A DNA stretch of 57,212 nucleotides from Microscilla marina ATCC 23134 (lineage in GTDB: Bacteria > Bacteroidota > Bacteroidia > Cytophagales > Microscillaceae), in assembly GCF_000169175.1 (NCBI RefSeq), contig NZ_AAWS01000058.1:1-57212 (forward strand), read 5' to 3'. Both the position numbers and the translations under genes were made by a program. Under the pieces are notes generated by a model that did no database searches, was not told where the DNA came from, and was given only the letters and a program-made list of their open reading frames with translations. Below, piece after piece: positions 26,258 through 34,617 of this stretch; positions within the stretch are counted from its first letter, which is position 1; each line of letters starts with the position of its first letter.

Positions 26258-27199
26258 TTATATTACGGCACTGATACGCTGTTGCAAATTTGCATAACGA
26301 TCGGTGTCTTCAGATTTTTCAAATTTATTATTTGTCAATTGCTCATAAAGTGCAATGTACTCAGAAGATACTGCGGCGATCCATTCGGGAGTCATTTCGG
26401 GTATTTTTTGTCCTTCCTGACCATTAAATCCGTTTTCCATCAACCATTTGCGTACCATTTCTTTTGAACGCTGTGGTTGTGGTTGGTTTTGCTGTTGGCG
26501 CTCCTGATAACCCTCTATGTTGAAATAACGGGATGAGTCGGGGGTATGGATTTCGTCTATCAGATAGATTTTACCCTCAAAGTGCCCAAACTCATACTTG
26601 GTATCGGCAAGAATAAGCCCTTGTTTTTGAGCGATTTCGCTGCCTCGTTGAAACAAAGCTAAAGTATACGCTTCCAATTTATCAAGAGTTTTTTTATCAA
26701 CCAACCCTTTTTTTACAATATCTTCAGAACTAATGTCTTCGTCATGTTCGCCTTGTGCGGCTTTAGTAGAGGGAGTTATGATGGGTTGGGGCAGTGGGTC
26801 ATTTTCTTTGAGACCTTCTGGCAACTTGTATCCATTCATTTCACGCACTCCTTTTTTGTAAGCTCTCCAGGCGCTTCCGGCAAGGTAGCCCCTTACTACC
26901 ATCTCTACTGGGTAGGGAGTACATTTATAACCATACGCCACGTTAGGATCGGGACAGTCGATGATCCAGTTGGGCACAATATCCTGGGTTTGTTGCATAA
27001 AAAACCAAGATATTTGATTAAGCACCTGCCCTTTGTAAGGGATGGCTTCGGGCAATATCACATCAAACGCCGAGATACGGTCAGAGGCTATGACAGCCAG
27101 ATGTTTATCAAACATATACACATCTCTTACCTTTCCCCGGTAAAAGTTTTGTTGCCCTTCGAAATGAAAATTAGTTTCTTTGATAGTATTGTTTTGCAT
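26258..27199 (-). CDS. purC: Phosphoribosylaminoimidazole-succinocarboxamide synthase
   Basis: 313 residues from the ATG at 27199; family members begin with a short MxxxIKETNF segment, so the ATG 21 bp upstream is less likely. Motifs FYRGKVRDVY, VIASDRISAFDVILP, CTPYPVEMVVRGYLAGSAW, ITPSTKA, ILADTKYEFG and DEIHTPDSSRYF are all present. The enzyme joins CAIR and aspartate with ATP in purine synthesis. This is the longer Bacteroidota/eukaryote-like form with an extended C-terminus. An exact TAnnTTTG box lies 41 bp upstream. Confidence 0.96.
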   Translation of the reverse strand: MQNNTIKETNFHFEGQQNFYRGKVRDVYMFDKHLAVIASDRISAFDVILPEAIPYKGQVLNQISWFFMQQTQDIVPNWIIDCPDPNVAYGYKCTPYPVEMVVRGYLAGSAWRAYKKGVREMNGYKLPEGLKENDPLPQPIITPSTKAAQGEHDEDISSEDIVKKGLVDKKTLDKLEAYTLALFQRGSEIAQKQGLILADTKYEFGHFEGKIYLIDEIHTPDSSRYFNIEGYQERQQQNQPQPQRSKEMVRKWLMENGFNGQEGQKIPEMTPEWIAAVSSEYIALYEQLTNNKFEKSEDTDRYANLQQRISAVI

Positions 27200-27239
27200 T
27201 GTACCTAAAAGTAGGGACATATTATTTTTCGTTGAAAGG

Positions 27240-27247
27240 CAAATATA
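27240..27247 (-). promoter_or_regulatory. Candidate -7 box of purC
   Basis: TATATTTG on the minus strand, about 41 bp before the start codon. No convincing -33 TTTG is found at the usual spacing. Confidence 0.4.
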
Positions 27248-27532
27248 ATGAAAATATCAAGAAAAAAAGTTTTCACTAATTTAAAGATTGTATTTACACA
27301 TAGTTTGGGTCATTTTTTAAATTTGAGTCCACTAGTTTTCTTTTATTTATTTGCTTTTCAGTGAGTTACTAGCCCATAATAAGGAAAAAAAACATAAACC
27401 CAATGTTTAGCTCGTACATTATTTTGATATTTATATGGTAAGTTTACCGATTTTATATTAAAAAATAAGCCTTTGTTCATATCATACCCCCTGCCTTAGG
27501 CAAACCAATGTTTTGGCAAAGTCTAAAGCAGC

Positions 27533-27562
27533 AAAAGCGGGCTTCCTGAAAAACCCGCTTTT
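27533..27562 (-). terminator. Terminator of the YwqK-repeat gene
   Basis: AAAAGCGGG and CCCGCTTTT arms with a 12-nt loop, 19 bp after the stop; the T-run serves the minus strand (and weakly the plus strand). The gap from here to purC (27248-27532) is AT-rich and shows nothing else. Confidence 0.7.
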
Positions 27563-27580
27563 GGTAAATGTAATGCCTTA

Positions 27581-28954
27581 CTACTTAAGTTCTTTTTCTG
27601 ATACAACCTCTCCTGCTTTGTACTGAATCATCTTTACCCGTTTGCCGTGCACATTGTATAAATACCAAGCGCCATTTTTGTTGTTATAAAAATAAGCTCC
27701 TTGTGCTTTTACTTTGCCCGTGGGGTAATACGACTTGTACCTTCCGTACTTATTGTCACGTCGATAATATATTTCTTCCAGTACTTGTCCATTGGGTGCA
27801 TATATTTTAGTCAACCCTTGTTTTACACTTCGGTTTTTGTTGCGCACAGCACCATACATGCGCATGACTTTATAGGTTTCGGCACGTATTAGTTTGCCGT
27901 CTTGGTTGTATGTTTTTTTAATGCCATTCATCTTACCCTCTATATAAGGCTCTTCTGTTTTGATGTTGCCGTTGGGGTGGTAATGCTTCCAGGTACCATA
28001 CTTTTTTCCTTTTTGGTAGGCTATTTTGGCTTTTACCTTGCCATTAGGGTAATATTGGGTATGTTTTTGGTCAAGCTCTTTGCGTTTATACTCGCTTTCC
28101 CGTTTTTTGGTACCATCTTTATAAAACAGTACTTCTTTCCCTTCTTTGAACCCTAACTTGTAATAAGAGCGCTGTTGAAGTTGGCCGTTCCGGTAGTTTC
28201 GAATAAACTCTTTGTCTAGTCGGTCCTTTACATAAAATGCCTTGGTTAATATTTTTCCATCGGCGGCGTATTGAATGTATGCTCCCTCTTTTTTACCGTT
28301 TACATTGAATCCTGACACCTGTACTTGACCATTTTCAAAATAGGTTTTATAAAAACCGTCCGGTTTGCCTTTTTTATAGGCTTCTTCTTTGCGCAGTTTT
28401 TCACTGGGGTAAAATGTTTTGGTAACGCCGTGTGCCCTGCCTTGTACAAAATCACTTTCTTGCTTGATTTTGCCCGACAAGAAATAAAGAAATACTTTGC
28501 CGTGTACTATGTCGCGTACAAAGTCGCTTTTCTTGAGTATTCTTCCTTGATTGTCATACACCTCTACAGTGCCCGTGAGCGAGTCGTTTTTGTATACCCC
28601 TCGCTGCGACATTTCGCCGTTGGGGTGGAAAATGGTAAATTTACCTTCTTTGCTTCCCTCGGTGTAGCCAATCTCTATTTGTTTTTTTCCACTGGCATAG
28701 TATCCAGTAAACCTGCCGTTTTTCTTTCCTTCCTCAAAGTCGCCCGTAGAAGCCAGTTGTCCATTTTGGTGGTAGCTTTTATAGGCGCCCTCTATCAGTT
28801 TGGTGTCGGCACGGGCTACCAAGGTATATTCTTCTTTGAGTTGCTGGCGCAATGAGTCATAATAGGTTTTTACAGGTTCGGTTTTTTGAGCCACTACTGG
28901 GGCACTCACCCAGACAGCAAGCAGTAACAAAAGATAATGTTTTTTAATTTGCAT
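27581..28954 (-). CDS. Exported YwqK/MORN-repeat protein
   Basis: 457 residues with a signal peptide (HYLLLLLAVWVSAPVVAQ). The rest is a row of about 17 MORN_2-type repeats of 22-24 residues with the pattern YxxGxxKxExxYxxGKxxGxxxxYxxNGxx (for example YEEGKKNGRFTGYY-like units and YYPNGKVKAKIAYQKGKKYG). Databases often label these YwqK family antitoxins, but there is no toxin gene next to it, and the exported, long form common in Bacteroidota is more likely a surface or periplasmic beta-solenoid of unknown role. The gene stands alone with its own terminator. Confidence 0.85.
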   Translation of the reverse strand: MQIKKHYLLLLLAVWVSAPVVAQKTEPVKTYYDSLRQQLKEEYTLVARADTKLIEGAYKSYHQNGQLASTGDFEEGKKNGRFTGYYASGKKQIEIGYTEGSKEGKFTIFHPNGEMSQRGVYKNDSLTGTVEVYDNQGRILKKSDFVRDIVHGKVFLYFLSGKIKQESDFVQGRAHGVTKTFYPSEKLRKEEAYKKGKPDGFYKTYFENGQVQVSGFNVNGKKEGAYIQYAADGKILTKAFYVKDRLDKEFIRNYRNGQLQQRSYYKLGFKEGKEVLFYKDGTKKRESEYKRKELDQKHTQYYPNGKVKAKIAYQKGKKYGTWKHYHPNGNIKTEEPYIEGKMNGIKKTYNQDGKLIRAETYKVMRMYGAVRNKNRSVKQGLTKIYAPNGQVLEEIYYRRDNKYGRYKSYYPTGKVKAQGAYFYNNKNGAWYLYNVHGKRVKMIQYKAGEVVSEKELK

Positions 28955-29202
28955 GTTTACTCTGATATTTTTTACAATTCTAACACTTTATTTTTCTACA
29001 TTTTTTTATTGCTTGAGGCTATAACGTAATAAAGCCGCGATAAGATATAGATTTAAAGTGTTGCCTAAAACAACGCTTATTTGCTATTACATTGTTTTTG
29101 TGATAAAATGAACAGGTGCTCGATATTTTGAGTTGTGGAGGCATGAATTTCGCGAAAAGAAAGAATAAAACAATTTTATGTGGCAAGTTCTCAGTACGTG
29201 TA

Positions 29203-29754
29203 TCAATGCTTACATTCCCGTTGGCAGTCTTGCTCTCCGGTGAGCTTACCGTGAGCGTCTAAATGATAACCGCAACAACTAATAAAATCTTTTTTGAGCA
29301 TATCTTTAGCCCTTTGAAAACGCATTTTTACATTAGACAACGAGGTGTTGAGCTGATGGGCAATCTCAGCTTGTTTGTGTCCCTGGTGGGTAAGCAAAAT
29401 CACTTGCTGGTATTTTTCGGGCAGTTCGCGAATAAAAGGCTCTAAACAACAATAGGCATATTGCTGATAAGCCAGGTTTTGTTCCGAAGTATCAGCCATT
29501 ACTTCCAGTGCTGGGTTGGTGTCTTGGGTAGCCTTATAGTGTCTACGGTAATAGTCGGCAATGACATGCCTCGAAATTTGGTATACCCAGGCTTCCAGTT
29601 TTGCGTCGTTTTTTAACTTATCGAGTTGGGTGTGTATTTTTACAAAAACTTCTTGTCTTATATCATGGGCATCTTCCGTATTGGGAATTTTGCTGCTGAT
29701 AAAATGCAACAAACGATCGGAGAAATCGCTCCATATTTTTGCTGTTTTTTCCAT
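29203..29754 (-). CDS. sigZ: SigZ-like ECF RNA polymerase sigma factor
   Basis: 183 residues. Region 2 is seen in LLHFISSKIPNTEDAHDIRQ and LEAWVYQISRHVIADYYRR, region 4 in RELPEKYQQVILLTHQGHKQ and IAHQLNTSLSNVKMRFQRAK. The C-terminal tail has a Cys/His cluster (SCCGYHLDAHGK, then EQDCQREC), as is typical of the SigZ group, and could bind a metal or sense thiol state. Upstream by 172 bp on the same strand is a tiny Cys-rich gene (29927-30076), which may be its regulatory or functional partner. No membrane anti-sigma gene is adjacent. Confidence 0.9.
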   Translation of the reverse strand: MEKTAKIWSDFSDRLLHFISSKIPNTEDAHDIRQEVFVKIHTQLDKLKNDAKLEAWVYQISRHVIADYYRRHYKATQDTNPALEVMADTSEQNLAYQQYAYCCLEPFIRELPEKYQQVILLTHQGHKQAEIAHQLNTSLSNVKMRFQRAKDMLKKDFISCCGYHLDAHGKLTGEQDCQRECKH

Positions 29755-29926
29755 CGTCTTTCTTTAGTGGTTTATAAAGAATAGTAAGCCCTTGGCTATG
29801 TAATATGACTGGTCTTTGCTACTTTTTTTTCAAATTTACGAATATAAATTTTGACAAAAGTAAAAAAAAGCTGCCAATCGAGTATAAACAGTTCATAGCC
29901 AAAGGCGGTGTTTTCAATCAAAAAAC

Positions 29927-30076
29927 TTACCCACAGCAACTATCCGCACAGCTGGTACAGTTACATTTTTCGCAGCTACAGTCCGCCGTTTTGCAGTTGC
30001 TACATTTACAATTAACACAAGTACAATTTTCACAAGTGCACCCGTTTTTTGCTAAATTATTATCTAAAGTCGTCAT
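29927..30076 (-). CDS. Metallothionein-like Cys-rich small protein (49 aa)
   Basis: A short frame from ATG 30076 to TAA 29927. Of 49 residues, 14 are Cys, arranged as C-T-C, C-T-C, C-K-C, C-S-C and C-N-C units spaced by two residues, plus a CC near the end (ADSCCG). The first 12 residues (MTTLDNNLAKNG) carry no Cys. There are no aromatic residues or His. This composition is that of a metallothionein that folds around Zn, Cu or Cd; I do not know a named family. It is upstream of sigZ and divergent from an exported protein with Cys and His metal-like motifs, so a metal-response locus is a reasonable inference. It is too short for usual gene finders. Confidence 0.75.
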   Translation of the reverse strand: MTTLDNNLAKNGCTCENCTCVNCKCSNCKTADCSCEKCNCTSCADSCCG

Positions 30077-30161
30077 ATATATCAAATTTTTGAGTAAAAC
30101 CATTTAATTTTCGCCCCATAGTCGGGGAGTAGCCCAAAAAGTCACATAAAAAAACAAAAAA

Positions 30162-31403
30162 ATGAATGCCTCTATTGTAACTCGCCAAGCTTTGCTTACT
30201 CTTGTTTTGTGGGGGAGTATATATTCGCTGAGCATTGCTCAAATAAAACCATTGCCCAACCCTGCCCTAACCAATAGCTTTACTCCCAAGCTGCATCTTT
30301 CGCCCAAAGGCAAAGTATATTTGAGCTGGCAAACCAAAAATGTCAACCAAAAACACAGCTTGTGGGTAAGTAGCCTCAAGGGTGAAAAGTGGAGTGTGCC
30401 CAGGCAAGCCGCTACCGAAACCCAACAATGGTTTGTCAACTGGGCAGATTTTCCAGCAGTCACTACCTTTGGCAAACACTCGTTGGCGGTGAATTACCTG
30501 CAAAAAAGCGCTTCTTCTACTTATGCCTATGACGTAATGTTGCGTATCTCTCACGACAAGGGCAAAACTTGGCAAAAGCCTTGGGTAGCACATCAGGACG
30601 GAACCCATACCGAACACGGTTTTGTGAGTCTTGCCCCTGCTTCAAACGGGCGGTTTTTGGCAGTGTGGCTCGATGGACGCGAAACAGCCAAAAAAACAGG
30701 CAAATCGCACGGGCACAGCCATGAACATGGGGCAAATAAAAAAGCAATGACCCTGAGGGCAGCCTTTTTCGATGGCGAGGGTAACAAGCATGCGCCTGCT
30801 TTGCTCAACGATTGGGTGTGCGATTGTTGCCAAACCTCGGTTGCACCAACCAGACAAGGCTATGTGGTGGTGTATAGAGGTCGCTCAAAAGGTGAGGTGC
30901 GCGACATTGCCTGCCAAACCTATAAAAATGGTCAATGGACTTCCCCTCATATTATTCATCCTGATGGTTGGGTAATTAATGGTTGTCCGGTAAATGGTCC
31001 CAGCGTTTCGGCAAATGGCAACCAAGTAGCCGTAGCCTGGTATACCAAGGCAAACAACAAGGCCAAAGTACAAGTGGCTTTTTCTGACAATGGCGGCGAG
31101 TCTTTTAGTTTGCCTACTCAGGTAAACGAAGGCAGCACCATAGGCAGGGTGGCTTGTGCGGCTTTGCCCAATGGCGACGCTTTGGTGGTTTGGTTGGAAA
31201 CTAACGATACAAAAACCTTTATAAAACTACGCAAAGTAAGTGCCCAGGGTAAAGCAGGCAAAATATACATCGTGAGTCAAACCAGTAGTGCACGTTCTAG
31301 TGGTTTTCCGCAAATAGTAGTACAAGGCAAGCACGCCATATTGGCTTGGACTTTGGCAAACAAGAAAAGCAAGGTGCTCAAAACTGCCACTTACGCTTTT
31401 TAA
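30162..31403 (+). CDS. Exported BNR/sialidase-like beta-propeller protein with Cys/His motifs
   Basis: 413 residues with a signal peptide (LLTLVLWGSIYSLSIAQ). Six-bladed propeller signs: Asp-box-like turns ISHDKGKTWQKP and FSDNGGESFSLP, and repeated VxxxWxxx strands. A loop holds KSHGHSHEHGANK, a His-rich metal-binding-like segment, and NDWVCDCCQTS, a Cys triplet found in a subgroup of such proteins, together with a later Cys in INGCPVNGPS. No sialidase Arg triad can be assigned with confidence, so a glycosidase role is doubtful. It is divergent from the Cys-rich protein gene with 85 bp between the starts. Confidence 0.8.
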   Translation: MNASIVTRQALLTLVLWGSIYSLSIAQIKPLPNPALTNSFTPKLHLSPKGKVYLSWQTKNVNQKHSLWVSSLKGEKWSVPRQAATETQQWFVNWADFPAVTTFGKHSLAVNYLQKSASSTYAYDVMLRISHDKGKTWQKPWVAHQDGTHTEHGFVSLAPASNGRFLAVWLDGRETAKKTGKSHGHSHEHGANKKAMTLRAAFFDGEGNKHAPALLNDWVCDCCQTSVAPTRQGYVVVYRGRSKGEVRDIACQTYKNGQWTSPHIIHPDGWVINGCPVNGPSVSANGNQVAVAWYTKANNKAKVQVAFSDNGGESFSLPTQVNEGSTIGRVACAALPNGDALVVWLETNDTKTFIKLRKVSAQGKAGKIYIVSQTSSARSSGFPQIVVQGKHAILAWTLANKKSKVLKTATYAF

Positions 31404-31533
31404 TTAAACACAAAAATAGATCAAAATACGGTACAGGATAGGATAAGCCGATAAAAATCAGTGTGCTATAAAACTCATAGCTGCTGGCGACACAAGGCAT
31501 AAAATAAGCCCTACGCACTAAAAAACTTCATAA

Positions 31534-33483
31534 ATGCAACATTTCGACAAATTATTAGAATTACTCAACATAGAAAAAGAAGAAGACCAGCGACAGTACC
31601 AAAACCAAATGGTGTTGACTCCGCTAAGCGAACGCAAAAAAAAGGGAGTGAGTTGGTACCCAGTAACCGTAAAAAGCACCGAAATAGGCACTGGTGAAAA
31701 TTATTACATCAGTTTTGAACGGGTAACCGAACTTAGGCAAAACCACAGCTTTCAGGTGGGCGATATGGTGTCGTTGTTTAACAACAGTAGCAAACAAGGC
31801 AAAAAATCGAGCATTTCGGGGGTGATCACTTACGTGAAAAGGGATGCCATGCGGGTGGCTTTTTCAGTAGACGAATTGCCCGAATGGGTGGAGTATGGTA
31901 CCCTGGGTATAGACCTCTTGTTTGACGCTGTTACTTACAAAGAAATGGATGCTGCAGTGCGCAAGGTGGTAAGCAGTGAAGACCCCAGGGTGATAGAGTT
32001 ACGCGATGTATTGATTGGTAAAAAGAAAGCCCGTTTTTTGGACAAAAGCGAGTTGCCCGACTACTATGAGGTAGCTACGCTGAACGAGTCACAAAACGAA
32101 GCCGTACAAAATATCTTGCGGGCGCAAGACGTAGCCATCATTCACGGACCTCCGGGCACTGGCAAAACTACCACTATGGTGGCTGCCGTAAAACTGACCT
32201 TGCAACAAGAAAAACAAGTGTTGGTAACTGCCCCCAGCAACACGGCGGTAGATTTGCTCACCAAACGCTTGCTTGCCAAAGGGGTAAGTGTGATAAGGGT
32301 GGGCAACCCGGCAAGGGTCAATGAAGATTTGATCCCTTTTAGCCTGGAGTCGCAAATAGCCCAACACCCCGACTATAAGTTGTTGAAAAAAATACGCCGT
32401 GATGCCGACGAGTATAAAAAAATGGCGGCAAAGTATAAACGCAACTTTGGCAAAGAAGAACGCGAACAGCGCAAGTTGATGTTTGCGGAGGCGTCGAAAC
32501 TAAAGCACGAAGCTTACGCCCTGGAAAAATACATTGTAGACAGTTTACTTAACAATACCCAAGTGGTTACGGCTACTTTGGTGGGCAGCGTCAATAAATT
32601 TATTCGTTACCGACGTTTTTCTACGGTATTTATAGACGAAGCTGGGCAAGCGCTGGAGCCCGCTTGTTGGATTCCATTGCTTAAGTCAGAGCGAGTAGTA
32701 TTTGCCGGAGACCATTGTCAGTTACCTCCTACCATCAAATCATTTGATGCAGCCAAAGGAGGGCTTACCGAGACTTTGTTTGAGCAAGTGATAAAAAAAC
32801 AGGCGGTAGATGTGATGCTCAAAACCCAATACCGTATGCACGAGCACATTATGCAGTTCTCGAACAAGGAATTTTACCAAGGCGAACTATTGGCTGCCGA
32901 TACGGTGGTGAATCATCGCTTATTTGCCCATGCTGACTTGCAGGGGGAGATGATCAATCAACCAGTAGAGTTTATTGATACTGCGGGCTGTGGGTTTGAG
33001 GAAAAAACGATGGCAGAAACCGGTAGTAAGTACAACCCCGACGAAGCGGGTATATTGCTCAAACACTGGATACAGCTTGCTACTCAATTACAGTTGGCCG
33101 AGCCTGACATGCTCAAAGAAGGTTGGTTTTCGGCGGGCATTATTTCGCCCTATCAGGCACAGGTCAAACACTTGAAAGAACTCTTTGCTGAACATCCTGA
33201 CTTGACCGAGGTGGCACCTTGGACTGATATTAATTCTATTGATGGTTTTCAGGGGCAAGAGCGCGACGTGGTGTATATCTCTATGGTGCGTAGCAACGAC
33301 AAGGGCAAGATTGGATTTTTGGAGGATACCCGACGGATGAATGTGGCGCTGACCCGTGCCCGTAAAAAACTGGTAGTAATTGGCGATAGTGGTACCCTTG
33401 GGCAAAATGCTTTTTACCAACATTTTCTCGACTATATCGACAGCATTGGAGCTTATCGTTCTGCCTGGGAATGGATGGGGTAG
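31534..33483 (+). CDS. UPF1/IGHMBP2-like superfamily 1 helicase
   Basis: 649 residues. The N-terminal 190 residues hold the beta-barrel (1B-like) region (FQVGDMVSLFNNSS, ISGVITYVKRDAMRV). Helicase motifs: Walker A HGPPGTGKTTT at about 204-214, motif Ia APSNTAVDLL, motif II FIDEAGQALEP, motif III GDHCQLPPT, motif IV TQYRMHEHI, motif V SIDGFQGQERDVVYIS and motif VI NVALTRARKKLVVIGD. This is the bacterial IGHMBP2/Dna2-type group, with 5'-3' polarity in relatives on DNA or RNA. No nuclease domain. Single gene. Confidence 0.93.
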   Translation: MQHFDKLLELLNIEKEEDQRQYQNQMVLTPLSERKKKGVSWYPVTVKSTEIGTGENYYISFERVTELRQNHSFQVGDMVSLFNNSSKQGKKSSISGVITYVKRDAMRVAFSVDELPEWVEYGTLGIDLLFDAVTYKEMDAAVRKVVSSEDPRVIELRDVLIGKKKARFLDKSELPDYYEVATLNESQNEAVQNILRAQDVAIIHGPPGTGKTTTMVAAVKLTLQQEKQVLVTAPSNTAVDLLTKRLLAKGVSVIRVGNPARVNEDLIPFSLESQIAQHPDYKLLKKIRRDADEYKKMAAKYKRNFGKEEREQRKLMFAEASKLKHEAYALEKYIVDSLLNNTQVVTATLVGSVNKFIRYRRFSTVFIDEAGQALEPACWIPLLKSERVVFAGDHCQLPPTIKSFDAAKGGLTETLFEQVIKKQAVDVMLKTQYRMHEHIMQFSNKEFYQGELLAADTVVNHRLFAHADLQGEMINQPVEFIDTAGCGFEEKTMAETGSKYNPDEAGILLKHWIQLATQLQLAEPDMLKEGWFSAGIISPYQAQVKHLKELFAEHPDLTEVAPWTDINSIDGFQGQERDVVYISMVRSNDKGKIGFLEDTRRMNVALTRARKKLVVIGDSGTLGQNAFYQHFLDYIDSIGAYRSAWEWMG

Positions 33484-33863
33484 TTTTTTGAACCCTAAAA
33501 AGACAACCAGTAAAAAGACAATCAGTAAAAAGGCTTTGTGATTGAAATATGCAGCGATGCTTGCCCATTGTACACTTTTACAAGAATTGATAAAGGTGGT
33601 GGAGTTGATTGTTTAGGGACTTGTTCAAAATAGGCATTTGGATTTTAGATAGAAATTAAAAGCCGGGTAAGGCTAAACATGCTAAAAACGGACATGACGA
33701 ACACGTCACTTAAAACAGGGCTATAAAATGAAATGGGCAGTTGTTCTCTCAATCTAACTTATTTCCCGTAGTTTGCTTTGAGCAAATGCGGGATTTTTTA
33801 TTGGCACCAAAGCCCCATCTTTGGTATAAAATACTTAACTTTGCAAAAAACAAGTTATATCCA
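33484..33863. other. Intergenic region with a -7 promoter box
   Basis: Mostly featureless. TAACTTTG at 33836-33843 is an exact TAnnTTTG box and would start transcription near 33850, just before the small gene below. Confidence 0.4.
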
Positions 33864-34247
33864 TTGGTAAAGTTTTTCGAACATACTAAAAAATTTCAAT
33901 CTGTTTTCTTTCTGCTGGGCTTACTCCTTGCAGTAGAGGCAGATGTGTACGCCAGTGGATATAAAGGGCAGTTTCAAAGCAACTATAAAGAAACACTAAA
34001 AAACAACGGTAGCCCAACTGTCAAAACTACCCACAATGTTTTTGGTTTTGTATTTCACCTCGTTGATTTGCCCTTGCCTATTCCTTGCTTTCAGGCATTA
34101 CACCAACACTATCAGCGTACCATTTACATAGCCGAACGGCAAAACAGCCAAGCTTTTTTAGTAATTAAACCTTTATTACCTCAAGTCAGGTTGTGCCAAA
34201 GCATTGCGTATGCCTCAACTGACACCCACCATATTTTATTGATATAA
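33864..34247 (+). CDS. Small exported or membrane-anchored protein, unknown
   Basis: An open frame extends from 33741, but the promoter box at 33836 suggests a TTG start at 33864, giving 127 residues. It starts with a basic stretch and a hydrophobic segment (SVFFLLGLLLAVEADVYAS) that looks like a signal peptide. The rest has no known motif and ends HHILLI. I cannot rule out that the frame is accidental; the signal-like segment and the promoter box are the only support. Confidence 0.35.
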   Translation: MVKFFEHTKKFQSVFFLLGLLLAVEADVYASGYKGQFQSNYKETLKNNGSPTVKTTHNVFGFVFHLVDLPLPIPCFQALHQHYQRTIYIAERQNSQAFLVIKPLLPQVRLCQSIAYASTDTHHILLI

Positions 34248-34617
34248 CTTCCCCAAAGCGACTCACTTATTATTGTACAGATCGACATGCTCGATTTACC
34301 TCCAATATAATATGTAGCGCTACTTCTTTTTTATTTCTATTTTTTTGCATCTAAATTTTATAAAAGTCCTTAGTACTTTAGTCCTCTAAATTAAGTATAC
34401 CATAGTGATGAATCTTGGCAGTTGATGCGCCATTTTTGAAGATCACTAAAGAACAAAGTTGATCAAAATTTCAGGCCTTTAGGTCAAGTTCAACGGGGTT
34501 CATTTACCTACTTAAAAGCTAGAGTGCCAGGACCTGAAGCACCAGGTGCATCAAATCTATACCCTGACAATATACTTACTAAGCACTGTATGGCGGGGTA
34601 TACAGACGATTATATCA
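34248..34617. other. Intergenic region before the SecA-like gene
   Basis: No gene. 34403-34448 carries an imperfect inverted repeat whose right end AAGATCACTA resembles the terminal repeat of the 161-bp element, and 34501-34531 resembles 3121-3151. GCACCAGGTGC near 34539-34549 is a short palindrome. Confidence 0.35.

Noticed and set aside
27581-28954. Antitoxin of a toxin-antitoxin pair (YwqK label)
   Set aside because: The protein is long and exported, and there is no toxin-like neighbour.
30162-31403. Active sialidase
   Set aside because: Asp-box-like turns are present, but the Arg triad and nucleophile cannot be assigned; the Cys/His motifs suggest another role.
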